DNA from: CAVURS01 sp963795385
GTDB taxonomy: Bacteria; Actinomycetota; Actinomycetes; Actinomycetales; CAVURS01
Assembly: GCA_963795385.1 (NCBI GenBank)
Contig: CAWCHK010000010.1
Coordinates: 62,001-126,000, forward strand
DNA length: 64,000 nucleotides
Reading direction: 5' to 3'
Part shown: in pieces, positions 28,187 to 36,291 of the stretch
How the letters are laid out: each line of letters opens with the position of its first letter
How positions within the stretch are numbered: position 1 is the stretch's first letter
Translations under genes and position numbers: made by a program
The notes under the pieces: generated by a model
Databases searched by the model: none
What the model was told of the DNA's origin: nothing
Seen by the model: only the letters and a program-made list of their open reading frames with translations

Positions 28187-29062
28187 TCAGCCGCTGCGGT
28201 CGCCGAGCACCGTCACGCCGGCGTCCAGCGTGCTGCCGTCGGTGTCCAGCTGGGCCAGCTCCACGCCGATCTCGTGCACGACCCGGCGGTCGATGGCGAA
28301 GGAGAGATGACCCACGCCGCGGACCCGGACGTTGCGCGCGGTCAGGTCCGGGTGGGTCAGCATCGCCGCGCTCTTGGGGATCATCATCTGGTCCAGGTCG
28401 GACCAGTAGGCCAGGAAGCGGGTGCGGCAGCCGGGCGCGGGCCCCGCCAGCTCGCGCATCAGGTCGCTGCCCGGGCGCAACTGACGGCCGAGCCGGACGG
28501 GCAGGAGGTACGCCGGGACCGTGCCGCTGTGCGGCGTACCCAGCGTCACCAGGGTGTGGACCCGGGCGTCGCCGCCGAGGCGCTGGACGTAGTAGCGGGC
28601 CACCAGGCCGCCGAGGCTGTGCCCGATCACGTGGACCCGGCGGTAGCCGCTGCTCGCGACGAGCTCCTCGACGGTCTCGGCCAGGCGGCGGGCGGCGACC
28701 CGGACGTCCATCGTCAGCGGGGAGTAGTTCACCGTCTCGACCCGGCCGAAGCCGCGCCGGACCAGGCCGCGCCGCAGGACGGTGAAGATGGACCCGTTGT
28801 CGACCATGCCGTGCAGCAGCAGGATCGGCGTACCGGCGGCCTCGACGTCGCCGACCACGAGGCCGCGCCGCGCCGGCGGGAGGGCGCCGACGGCGTACCC
28901 GGGGTCGCGTACGCCGCGGCGGGCGTTGATCAGGCCGAGGGGGTACATCGTCAGGTGGGCGCCCACCCAGGCCGCCTCGCGCGCCGCGCCGCGGACGCCG
29001 CTCGGGGTCAGCCAGGCGCTGGCGGGGAACCGTCGTGGGTCCCGTGGTCGCTCGGCCGGCAC
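28187..29062 (-). CDS. Alpha/beta hydrolase (lipase/PGAP1-like esterase)
   Basis: 291-residue hydrolase. Visible are PILLLHGMVDNGSIF (oxyanion region), the nucleophile elbow VHVIGHSLGGLVARYYVQ, TLGTPHSGT typical of triacylglycerol-lipase-like esterases, and RGVGHLSF with the likely catalytic His. The acidic member is probably in YWSDLDQM. A hydrophobic N-terminal stretch near residue 35 (VGAHLTMYPLGL) could associate with membrane. GTG 29062 has a TAGTTT hexamer 6 nt upstream (29069-29074 reverse), a leaderless arrangement. Confidence 0.85.
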   Translation of the reverse strand: MPAERPRDPRRFPASAWLTPSGVRGAAREAAWVGAHLTMYPLGLINARRGVRDPGYAVGALPPARRGLVVGDVEAAGTPILLLHGMVDNGSIFTVLRRGLVRRGFGRVETVNYSPLTMDVRVAARRLAETVEELVASSGYRRVHVIGHSLGGLVARYYVQRLGGDARVHTLVTLGTPHSGTVPAYLLPVRLGRQLRPGSDLMRELAGPAPGCRTRFLAYWSDLDQMMIPKSAAMLTHPDLTARNVRVRGVGHLSFAIDRRVVHEIGVELAQLDTDGSTLDAGVTVLGDRSG

Positions 29063-29154
29063 CTGGTGAAACTAGCCCGGTCCGGGGCCCGTCGCCCGGC
29101 GGACGCGCTGCGGACCAGCCGAACGGCCCGTCGCGAGCGGCGTACCCTGCGGGC

Positions 29155-29652
29155 ATGGCCCAGAGCACCCGGAGCGCCGAGAGCGCCCAGAGCGCCGAGA
29201 GCGCCCAGAGCGCCGAGAGCGCCGAGAGCGCCGAGAGCGCCCAGAGGGCCCAGAGCGGACCCCCGGTCCGGGTCGTGGTGGCCAAGCCCGGGCTGGACGG
29301 GCACGACCGGGGAGCCAAGGTCGTGGCCCGCGCGCTGCGCGACGCTGGCATGGAGGTCATCTACACCGGCCTGCACCAGACCCCCGAGCAGATCGTCGAG
29401 GCGGCCATCCAGGAGGACGCCGACGCCGTAGGACTGTCTGTCCTGTCGGGGGCGCACATGACGCTCTTCGCCAAGGTCATCGACCTGCTGCGCGAGCGGG
29501 ACGCCTCGGACATCGTGGTGTTCGGCGGCGGGATCATCCCCGAGGCCGACCTGCCCGAGCTGCAGCGGATGGGCGTGGCCCGGGTGTTCACCCCCGGCGC
29601 ACCCACCCAGGACATCGTCGACTGGGTCCGGGCCAACGTCCGCACCGCCTGA
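29155..29652 (+). CDS. Cobalamin (B12)-binding protein, small mutase subunit type
   Basis: 165-residue stand-alone B12-binding domain like the C-terminal part of methylmalonyl-CoA mutase or the small subunit of isobutyryl-CoA mutase. The DXHXXG motif is in KPGLDGHDRGAKVVA; further blocks are VGLSVLSGAHMTLF and VVFGGGIIPEADLPEL. The first 30 residues are a SAESAQ repeat from a 9-bp unit at 29167-29250. A TACCCT hexamer 6 nt before the ATG suggests a leaderless mRNA. A large mutase subunit is not in the window. An icmB-like gene occupies the comparable place near sucC in Streptomyces. Confidence 0.87.
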   Translation: MAQSTRSAESAQSAESAQSAESAESAESAQRAQSGPPVRVVVAKPGLDGHDRGAKVVARALRDAGMEVIYTGLHQTPEQIVEAAIQEDADAVGLSVLSGAHMTLFAKVIDLLRERDASDIVVFGGGIIPEADLPELQRMGVARVFTPGAPTQDIVDWVRANVRTA

Positions 29653-29740
29653 CCCCGCGCCCAGGGGCCCCACCGACCCCGCGCCCTGTCTTCCCCCCGC
29701 CCTCGTCTCAACCCCCGCCCTCGTCCTGGCCCGCACGTGC

Positions 29741-29829
29741 CTTGGCCGTCAACTCCGGGTTTGGCCGTCGACTCCGGGTATTGGCGCCCGAAATGTCCGC
29801 TACTGACCCGGACTCGACCGCCAAAGGGG
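29741..29829. repeat. Palindromic intergenic repeat, family B copy 2
   Basis: Two direct copies of TTGGCCGTCRACTCCGGGT are followed by a right arm GACCCGGACTCGACCGCCAA. The core, read on the minus strand, is CGGACATTTCGGGCGCCAAT, matching 23,396 onward of copy 1. It lies downstream of the B12-binding gene in a 406-bp gene-free stretch. Confidence 0.75.
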
Positions 29830-29940
29830 GGAAGTGGCGGGTGACCAGGGCCATAGCCCGGCGGCTCGGACTGGCGGCTAGGCTCGCCACGGCCGATCGG
29901 CAGCGCAGTCACATCGCGGTCAGGTCCCGGTCGCGTTCGT

Positions 29941-30015
29941 AGCACTTGCGTTCGTAGCACTTGCGTTCGTAGCACTTGCGTTCGTAGCACTTGCGTTCGT
30001 AGCACTTGCGTTCGT
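29941..30015. repeat. Five perfect tandem copies of a 15-bp unit upstream of sucC
   Basis: The unit AGCACTTGCGTTCGT occurs five times without a mismatch, with partial copies on both sides (29933-29940 and 30016-30029). It ends about 30 bp before the sucC start. The remaining sequence from 29653 to 30058 holds only this array and the family B repeat; no gene is seen. Confidence 0.92.
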
Positions 30016-30058
30016 AGCACTCACGTCGTCGCAGACATGTCGCAGGGACGGATGGTTC

Positions 30059-31240
30059 GTGGACCTCTTCGAGTACCAAGCCAAACAGCTGTTCGAGCGG
30101 TACGACGTGCCGGTCTCGCTCGGCCAGGTCGCCACGACGCCGGCGCAGGCGCAGGCGGCGGCCGAGCAGATCGGCGGTGTCACCGTCGTCAAGGCCCAGG
30201 TCAAGGTCGGCGGCCGTGGCAAGGCGGGCGGCGTCAAGGTCGCCACGAGCGCGAGCCAGGCCGGTGAGCTCGCGGGCCAGATCCTCGGCATGGACATCAA
30301 GGGCCACACCGTGCACCGGGTCCTGGTCGACCCCGGAGCGGACATCCAGGAGGAGTACTACGTGTCCTTCCTCCTCGACCGGGCCGGCCGCACGTTCCTG
30401 GCGATGGCGTCGTACGAGGGCGGCATGGAGATCGAGCAGCTGGCGGTCGAGCGCCCGGACGCGCTGGCCAGGGTCCCGGTCGACGCGCTGACGGGGGTCG
30501 ACGACGCCAAGGCGCGCGAGATCGTGGCCGCCGCGATCTTCCCGGACGAGGTCGCGGGTGACGTGGCGGCCGTGCTGGTCAGGCTCTGGCAGGCCTTCGT
30601 CGGGGCCGACGCGACGCTGGTCGAGGTGAACCCGCTGGCCAAGGTCAGGAACGCCGATGGCACCTTCGAGGTCAAGGCGCTGGACGGCAAGGTCACCCTC
30701 GATGAGAACGCCAACTTCCGGCAGCCCGGTAACGCCGACCTCGCCGACGCCGAGGCCGGCGACCCGCTCGAGGCGCGCGCCAAGGAGAAGCACCTCAACT
30801 ACGTGAAGCTCGACGGCGAGGTCGGCATCATCGGCAACGGCGCCGGCCTCGTGATGTCGACCCTCGACGTCGTCGCGTACGCCGGCGAGCGGCACGGCGG
30901 GGTGCGACCGGCGAACTTCCTGGACATCGGAGGCGGTGCCTCCGCCGAGGTCATGGCCAACGGCCTGGACATCATCCTCTCCGACGAGGCGGTGCGCTCG
31001 GTGTTCGTCAACGTCTTCGGCGGCATCACGTCATGCGACGCGGTGGCCAATGGAATCGTTGCAGCACTAGGCATCCTGGGTGATGCAGCCACCAAGCCGC
31101 TCGTCGTACGGCTCGATGGCAACAACGTCGACGAGGGGCGGCGGATCCTCGCCGACGCGGCCCACCCGCTGGTGACCCTCGCCGACACCATGGACGACGG
31201 GGCCGACCAGGCCGCGCAGCTCGCGAACGCGGGGGTCTGA
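30059..31240 (+). CDS. sucC: Succinate-CoA ligase (ADP-forming), beta subunit
   Basis: TCA-cycle enzyme making succinate and ATP from succinyl-CoA. The ATP-grasp domain begins MDLFEYQAKQLFERYDVPV and includes VVKAQVKVGGRGKAGGVK; the C-terminal ligase domain contains GIIGNGAGLVMSTLDVV, NFLDIGGGASAE and VFVNVFGGITSCD, all diagnostic. Length 393 residues is normal. The GTG start at 30059 matches the conserved N-terminus; the ribosome binding site (AGGGACGG) is weak and the 15-bp array lies just upstream. sucD follows after 5 bp. Confidence 0.97.
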   Translation: MDLFEYQAKQLFERYDVPVSLGQVATTPAQAQAAAEQIGGVTVVKAQVKVGGRGKAGGVKVATSASQAGELAGQILGMDIKGHTVHRVLVDPGADIQEEYYVSFLLDRAGRTFLAMASYEGGMEIEQLAVERPDALARVPVDALTGVDDAKAREIVAAAIFPDEVAGDVAAVLVRLWQAFVGADATLVEVNPLAKVRNADGTFEVKALDGKVTLDENANFRQPGNADLADAEAGDPLEARAKEKHLNYVKLDGEVGIIGNGAGLVMSTLDVVAYAGERHGGVRPANFLDIGGGASAEVMANGLDIILSDEAVRSVFVNVFGGITSCDAVANGIVAALGILGDAATKPLVVRLDGNNVDEGRRILADAAHPLVTLADTMDDGADQAAQLANAGV

Positions 31241-31245
31241 CACCG

Positions 31246-32127
31246 ATGGCGATCTTCCTCACCAAGGCCTCCAAGGTCATCGTCCAGGGCATGACCGGCT
31301 CCGAGGGCACCAAGCACACCGGGCGGATGCTCGCCTCCGGCACCAACGTCGTCGGTGGCGTGAACGCCCGGAAGGCAGGCACGACAGTCGATTTCGACGG
31401 CACGACCCTCCCGGTCTACGGCACCGTGGCCGAGGCCATGGCCGAGACCGGCGCCGATGTGTCGGTGCTCTTCGTGCCGCCGCCGTTCGCCAAAGACGCT
31501 GTGGTGGAAGCGATCGATGCATCGATGCCGCTGGCGGTGGTCATCACCGAGGGCATCCCGGTCCACGACTCGACGACGTTCTGGGCGTACGCCCAGGGCA
31601 GGTCGACCCGGATCATCGGCCCGAACTGCCCCGGCCTGATCAGCCCCGGCCAGTCGAACGCCGGCATCATCCCCGCCAACATCACCGGCCCGGGCCGGAT
31701 CGGGCTGGTCTCCAAGTCCGGCACGCTGACCTACCAGATGATGTTCGAGCTGCGGGACTTCGGCTTCTCCACCGCCATCGGCATCGGCGGCGACCCTGTC
31801 ATCGGTACGACGCACATCGACGCGCTCGAGGCGTTCGAGGCCGACCCGGACACCGACGCCATCGTGATGATCGGCGAGATCGGGGGCGACGCGGAGGAGC
31901 GGGCCGCGGCGTACATCAAGGAGCACGTCAGCAAGCCCGTGGTCGGGTACGTCGCCGGCTTCACCGCGCCGGAGGGCAAGACCATGGGCCACGCGGGCGC
32001 GATCGTCTCCGGATCCTCGGGTACGGCGGCCGCGAAGGCCGAGGCGCTCGAGGCCGCCGGCGTCCGGGTCGGCAAGACGCCCAGCGCCACGGCGTCCCTG
32101 ATGCGGGAGCTCATGCAGTCGCGCTAG
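31246..32127 (+). CDS. sucD: Succinate-CoA ligase, alpha subunit
   Basis: 293-residue alpha subunit. The CoA-binding Rossmann domain starts AIFLTKASKVIVQGMTGSEG and continues to LFVPPPFAKDAVVEAI; TRIIGPNCPGLISPG is the conserved mid-block, and KTMGHAGAIVSG holds the phosphohistidine. It forms a heterodimer with SucC, with which it is co-transcribed. Confidence 0.97.
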   Translation: MAIFLTKASKVIVQGMTGSEGTKHTGRMLASGTNVVGGVNARKAGTTVDFDGTTLPVYGTVAEAMAETGADVSVLFVPPPFAKDAVVEAIDASMPLAVVITEGIPVHDSTTFWAYAQGRSTRIIGPNCPGLISPGQSNAGIIPANITGPGRIGLVSKSGTLTYQMMFELRDFGFSTAIGIGGDPVIGTTHIDALEAFEADPDTDAIVMIGEIGGDAEERAAAYIKEHVSKPVVGYVAGFTAPEGKTMGHAGAIVSGSSGTAAAKAEALEAAGVRVGKTPSATASLMRELMQSR

Positions 32128-32193
32128 CCAGCGCGAGTCCACCGCTGACCTGGCGCCGACGACCGGCGCTGACCACCGGCACGGAGCGGCAGG

Positions 32194-32841
32194 TCAGGGG
32201 CGGTACTGCTCCTCGAGCTGGATCACGTCGCCGGTCAGGCCGCCGTACTGGTGGTAGATCCAGCAGGTGACGCCGATCTTGCCCATCGCCTCGATCTTGG
32301 CGACGAAGTCCGCGGCGCTGATCGCTGCCGGCGCGACGTCACCGCTCAGCAGGATCGAGCCGAAGATCTTGGCCTTCGGCCGCAGCACGAACGTCCGCAG
32401 CCTGGTCGAGACGTTGCCGATCGCGTAGTCGTCGGCGGCCTCGACCTGGTGCCCCGGGTTCGCCTTGTTCCAGGCCGGGATCTGGTCCGGCAGCAGCCAG
32501 GTGGCCCGGTCGAAGCTGAACTCCACCCGGCCGCCCACGTCGCGCGCCCTGGTCACGAACCCGAAGTCGGCGTTCTTGTCGGTCCAGGGCGTCGCGTGCG
32601 CGCTGGACGTCGTGTGCAGCGGCTTCGGAGTGACCGTCGCACTCGCCGTCGCACTGCTGCCGGCCGACGCGCTCTCGCTCTCGCTCGGTGCGGGCGTCGT
32701 GCTCGCCGTACCGCCCGCTCCGACGCCGGCGGGGTCCGACGCCGCCGACGACGGGCCGCTGCCGCCACCGCAGCCCGCGGTCACGGCGAGCACCGCGAGC
32801 ACGAGCACCAGCAGGGACGACCCGACGAGGACTCGGCGCAC
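32194..32841 (-). CDS. Putative lipoprotein of unknown function
   Basis: 215-residue protein with a signal peptide VGSSLLVLVLAVLAVTAGC; the lipobox VTAGC puts the lipidated Cys near residue 24. A Ser/Ala/Thr-rich linker of about 45 residues follows, then a globular domain (NADFGFVTRARDVGGRVEFSFDRATWLL, ending VIQLEEQYRP). I do not recognise the domain. GTG 32841 has a TAGCGT hexamer 6 nt upstream (32848-32853 reverse), so the mRNA is probably leaderless. It is convergent with sucD. Confidence 0.8.
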   Translation of the reverse strand: MRRVLVGSSLLVLVLAVLAVTAGCGGGSGPSSAASDPAGVGAGGTASTTPAPSESESASAGSSATASATVTPKPLHTTSSAHATPWTDKNADFGFVTRARDVGGRVEFSFDRATWLLPDQIPAWNKANPGHQVEAADDYAIGNVSTRLRTFVLRPKAKIFGSILLSGDVAPAAISAADFVAKIEAMGKIGVTCWIYHQYGGLTGDVIQLEEQYRP

Positions 32842-32923
32842 CCGCCCACGCTATGCCGCCGACACCCCGAACGTCGCGTGGTTGCCCGGCCGAGCGGCTC
32901 GGGCCAGCGACGATGAGGGCACC

Positions 32924-34234
32924 ATGAGCCTGCTCGAACGCGTCCGACCGGCCTGGTCGGCGCCGACCCTGGCCGAGCAGCGCACCTCGGCCTACCTGCC
33001 GGGCGCGCTCGCGGGTCTGCGCGCCGCCGGCATCTCCCTCGCGATCATCACCGTCCCGCTGCTCGCCGCGTGGGCCACCGCCGCCCACGTCACCGCCGGC
33101 TGGACCCAGGCCCTGCGCCTGTCGGCGAGCGGATGGCTGCTCCTGCATCACGTCGCGATCGCCTACCCGGGCGGCCAGCTGGGCCTCGTTCCCCTGGGCC
33201 TCACCCTCGTCCCGGCCCTGGCCATCTACCGCTCCGCGCGCCGGATCGCCCCCGAACCTCTTCTCTCCCAGGGGTTCTCGCCAGGACGGGTGAACGTCAG
33301 ACCGGTCGCTCAGGCGACGGCCGGACTGGCCGGCGGGTACGCCGCGGTCGCCACCCTCGTCGCACTGCTGGTGGGCTCGCACGCTGCCCGGCCCGTCCTG
33401 TGGCAGGCGCCGATCGGCCCGGCCGTCCTGGCGGCGGTCGCCGGTGCCGCCGGGCTGTTGCGCGGCCATCCCCGCGGGGCCGAGCTGCGGGCAGCGCTGG
33501 CGGCCTGGCTGCCGGTCCGGATCCGCGCCGCGCTCCGGCCGGCCTCCGTCGCGGCCACGGTCGTGCTGGTCGCCTCGCTGCTGCTGGTCGGCGTGGCCCT
33601 GGTGACGAGCGCGGACCGGGTCTCAGCCCTGCACCGGGCACTGGCGCCCGGCGCGTTCGGCGGCGCGCTGCTCGTGGTCGGGCAGGTCGGCTACCTCCCC
33701 GACCTCGTGGCGTGGAGCACGTCGTGGCTGGCCGGGCCCGGCTTCGCGGTCGGCTCCGGCACCGTGGTCTCGGCCGGGCAGGTGCACCTCGGGGTGCTCC
33801 CGGTGGTCCCGGTCCTCGGTGCGCTGCCCGCCGCACCCGTGCCGGCGGGGTGGGTCGGTGCGGCCCTGGCCGTGCCGGTCGTCGCGGGAGGCGTCGGTGG
33901 CTGGCTGAGCGCGCGGCGGGCCCCGGCCACGGACCTCGCCCTGACCAGCCGGCTGCTCGACGCCCTGGTCGTGGCCATCGTGGCCGCCCTCGGCCTGGCC
34001 CTCGTCGTGGCCCTGGCCGCCGGACCGATGGGGCCCGGACGCCTGGCCGACGTCGGCGCCGACGCCCTGGTCGTCGCGCCGTTCCTGGCCCTGGAGCTGG
34101 CTCTCGGCGCGCTCCCGGTGGCCGCCGTCGTCAGGTGGCGCCGGTCCCGTTCGGCCCCGCCTGTGCCGCCCGTCCTGCCGGATCCGCCGGCCGGGTCAGC
34201 GGCGTCAACAGCTCCACCAATGACGGCCGGCTGA
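32924..34234 (+). CDS. DUF6350 family polytopic membrane protein
   Basis: 436-residue membrane protein with about ten hydrophobic segments, for example GISLAIITVPLLAAWATAA, VAATVVLVASLLLVGVALV and LLDALVVAIVAALGLALVVALAA. It matches DUF6350 proteins, which sit between sucD and purN in many actinobacteria and have been linked by annotation to cell division (PerM). The pattern WLLLHHVAIAYPGGQLGLVPLGLTLVPALAIY near residue 70 is characteristic. The last 104 bp overlap the end of the convergent ankyrin gene. Confidence 0.85.
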   Translation: MSLLERVRPAWSAPTLAEQRTSAYLPGALAGLRAAGISLAIITVPLLAAWATAAHVTAGWTQALRLSASGWLLLHHVAIAYPGGQLGLVPLGLTLVPALAIYRSARRIAPEPLLSQGFSPGRVNVRPVAQATAGLAGGYAAVATLVALLVGSHAARPVLWQAPIGPAVLAAVAGAAGLLRGHPRGAELRAALAAWLPVRIRAALRPASVAATVVLVASLLLVGVALVTSADRVSALHRALAPGAFGGALLVVGQVGYLPDLVAWSTSWLAGPGFAVGSGTVVSAGQVHLGVLPVVPVLGALPAAPVPAGWVGAALAVPVVAGGVGGWLSARRAPATDLALTSRLLDALVVAIVAALGLALVVALAAGPMGPGRLADVGADALVVAPFLALELALGALPVAAVVRWRRSRSAPPVPPVLPDPPAGSAASTAPPMTAG

Positions 34235-35672
34235 AGAACCGGGCCCAGTCGAGCGGCGTGCCGTCGTAGCGGCGGTCGCGCAGGTCAGGGTCGGCGCCGA
34301 GCTCGAGCAGCCGCCGCGCCATCGCCAGGTCGCCCTCACCCGCCGCGGTGTGCAGGGCCGTCTGCCAGCGCTGCTCGATCGGCGTGTCGCCGCGGCCGAG
34401 GGCGTTGACGTCGAAGCCGGCCCCGACCAGCAGGTCCACCGCCGCGACCCGGCCGAGGCTCGCGGCCCACACCACCAGGCCGGGGCGGGCCCTCTTCGCG
34501 GCCGCCACGACCCCGGCCGGCGTACGGCTCACGCCTTCGGCATCCCCGCTCAGGGCCGCCGACACGAACGCCTGCACGGCGTTCAGCCGCGGCTCGACGG
34601 CACCGAGGTCCCGCAGCTCGGCGGTCAGCGCCAGGTGCCCGTTGAGCAGGGCGACCTCGATCGGCGTGAGCTTGGCGCGCGAGGAGCGGCGACGGACCGT
34701 GATGGGGGTGACGACGTCCACGCCGTGCCGCGCCAGGAGGGCCACCCGCTCGCGCTGGTCGTGCGTCACGGCCCAGTCGAGCAGGCTGCGCAGCATCGTC
34801 TGCGGCGACTCCAGCTGGTCCCCGAGCAGGCCTCGCCAGTAGCCGTCGTCGCGAGCGCCGAGGCCGAACTCGAAGAGCAGCTCGAGGTGGCTGTCGTCCC
34901 GGCCGAACATCCGGTTGTAGAGCGCCTGCCCGTCGTTCGGGTCGGCCCCGGCCTCGAGCAGGAGCCGGGCGAGGCCGCCGGCCTGCGGATGGGGCGGCTG
35001 GTCGACCGGATCACCGCCGAAGACCCCCGTCAGCACGGTGAACGGTGTGGGCAGCCCGAGGAAGAACCGCCCGTCGTCCGGATCGGCGCCGTGGTCGATC
35101 AGCAGCCGCGCCGCGGCGAGGGTCGCCTCGCCGGTCAGGTCCCCGTCGTGCCGCGCGTAGGCCAGGTAGAGCAGAGGAGACCAGCCGAACGGTCCACCGG
35201 TCCGGGTCGCGGCCGCGGGGTCGGCGGCGAGCAGCCGGCCCAGCCGTACGGCGTCGGCGCAGGCCGCGGCCACCGGGACGCTGGTCGACGGGAGTTCCGG
35301 GTGCGCGCCGAGCAGCCGCGCCGCCCGCAACCACCGGCCCGGGTCGTCCTGCTCGAAGGTCAGGCAGGCCAGCCGCAGGAACTCGTCCGCGGGGCCCTCA
35401 CCCGTCGGCGGGTCCGTCAGCACCCAGGTCCGTGCCGCGATCAGCTCGACGTGGCGGCGCAGCCGGGCCCAGTCGGCGAAGCCGTAGCGCCGGGCCACCG
35501 TCGTCTGGGCCGCCGTCAGGGACAGGGTCGATGCGACGGGCGGCCGGGGATGGTGCTCGGCCACGAGCTCGAGGGCGGCCGGGATGCCGGCCCGCGCGGC
35601 TCGCTGCAGCTCGCGGGCCTGGCCGCGCAGGTGCTCGAGGTTCGGTCGGTCGGGCAGGGGGATGGTCGGCAC
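34131..35672 (-). CDS. Ankyrin-repeat protein
   Basis: 513-residue cytoplasmic protein with scattered ankyrin repeats: AAARLLIDHGADPDDGRFF, ARLLLEAGADPNDGQALY, AAVDLLVGAGFDVNALGRGD, TALHTAAGEGDLAMARRLLELGADPDLRDRRYDGTPLDWA. The N-terminus (NLEHLRGQARELQRAARAG, then RRYGFADWARLRRHVELI) matches a domain common in bacterial ankyrin proteins. No enzymatic domain is visible; a protein-binding role is likely. GTG 35672 follows GGAAGGAGGT, an almost perfect Shine-Dalgarno sequence. The 3' end overlaps DUF6350 on the other strand. Confidence 0.88.
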   Translation of the reverse strand: MPTIPLPDRPNLEHLRGQARELQRAARAGIPAALELVAEHHPRPPVASTLSLTAAQTTVARRYGFADWARLRRHVELIAARTWVLTDPPTGEGPADEFLRLACLTFEQDDPGRWLRAARLLGAHPELPSTSVPVAAACADAVRLGRLLAADPAAATRTGGPFGWSPLLYLAYARHDGDLTGEATLAAARLLIDHGADPDDGRFFLGLPTPFTVLTGVFGGDPVDQPPHPQAGGLARLLLEAGADPNDGQALYNRMFGRDDSHLELLFEFGLGARDDGYWRGLLGDQLESPQTMLRSLLDWAVTHDQRERVALLARHGVDVVTPITVRRRSSRAKLTPIEVALLNGHLALTAELRDLGAVEPRLNAVQAFVSAALSGDAEGVSRTPAGVVAAAKRARPGLVVWAASLGRVAAVDLLVGAGFDVNALGRGDTPIEQRWQTALHTAAGEGDLAMARRLLELGADPDLRDRRYDGTPLDWARFFSRPSLVELLTPLTRPADPAGRAAQAGPNGTGAT

Positions 35673-35834
35673 AGCGACCTCCTTCCACGTCCCGCGGTCC
35701 GCGTCACGGGGCGAAAGGAGGTGGAGGAACTGGACGTCACACGACCTCGTCGACCAGATGGGCTGAGCCCTTCCCGCGGACCGGGGGCGCCCTGGACGCC
35801 TCGGCCCAGGCTAACCCATCCGCGGCGGCCGCCC

Positions 35835-36272
35835 TCAGCCGCCGAACGTGTCCTGCAGCCGGCTGATCCGCCGGTCGAACTGGTGCTGGCAGGCGGCCCT
35901 GGCCACCCCGGTGTTGGCCCCCTCCAGGCACTCCTGGCGCTGGTAGGTGATCGGGTAGAGCGCGAGCGTCCCGGCCGCCCCCAGGCCGAGCAGGGTGATC
36001 AGGGCGACGCCGCAGATGCACCAGTAGAGGAGCCCGCGGCGCAGCCGCTCCCGGGCGATCGCCCGGGCTGCGCGCACCCCCTCGACGTCGGCGGCAACGA
36101 CGAGGACGACGGCCGCGCCCATCCACGGCAGGGGGAGGCGTACGGCGAACAGCGCCGCGAGGGCCAGCAGGGCGAACCGGCCGCCGTGCCGCCGGGCCGC
36201 GCCGACCGGAACCCGGTCCGGGCTGCTCCCGCTGCCCTCGCGGCTCTCCCGCCCCGCCCTCGGCTGCGTCAC
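35835..36272 (-). CDS. Small membrane protein of unknown function
   Basis: 145-residue protein with an Arg-rich N-terminus, TM segments RFALLALAALFAVRL, MGAAVVLVVAADV and LLYWCICGVALITLLGLGAAGTLAL, and a short tail (CLEGANTGVARAACQHQFDRRISRLQDTFGG) with two Cys that could pair outside the membrane. No family recognised. The GTG start lies only 19 bp from the divergent purN start, so the two promoters overlap each other's coding regions. Confidence 0.7.
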   Translation of the reverse strand: MTQPRAGRESREGSGSSPDRVPVGAARRHGGRFALLALAALFAVRLPLPWMGAAVVLVVAADVEGVRAARAIARERLRRGLLYWCICGVALITLLGLGAAGTLALYPITYQRQECLEGANTGVARAACQHQFDRRISRLQDTFGG

Positions 36273-36291
36273 CCCGCTATGGTCTCCGAAC

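Noticed and set aside
29909..30060. Minus-strand ORF encoding CYERK repeats
   Set aside because: The peptide is just the translation of the 15-bp array and continues antisense into sucC; there is no start signal or domain.
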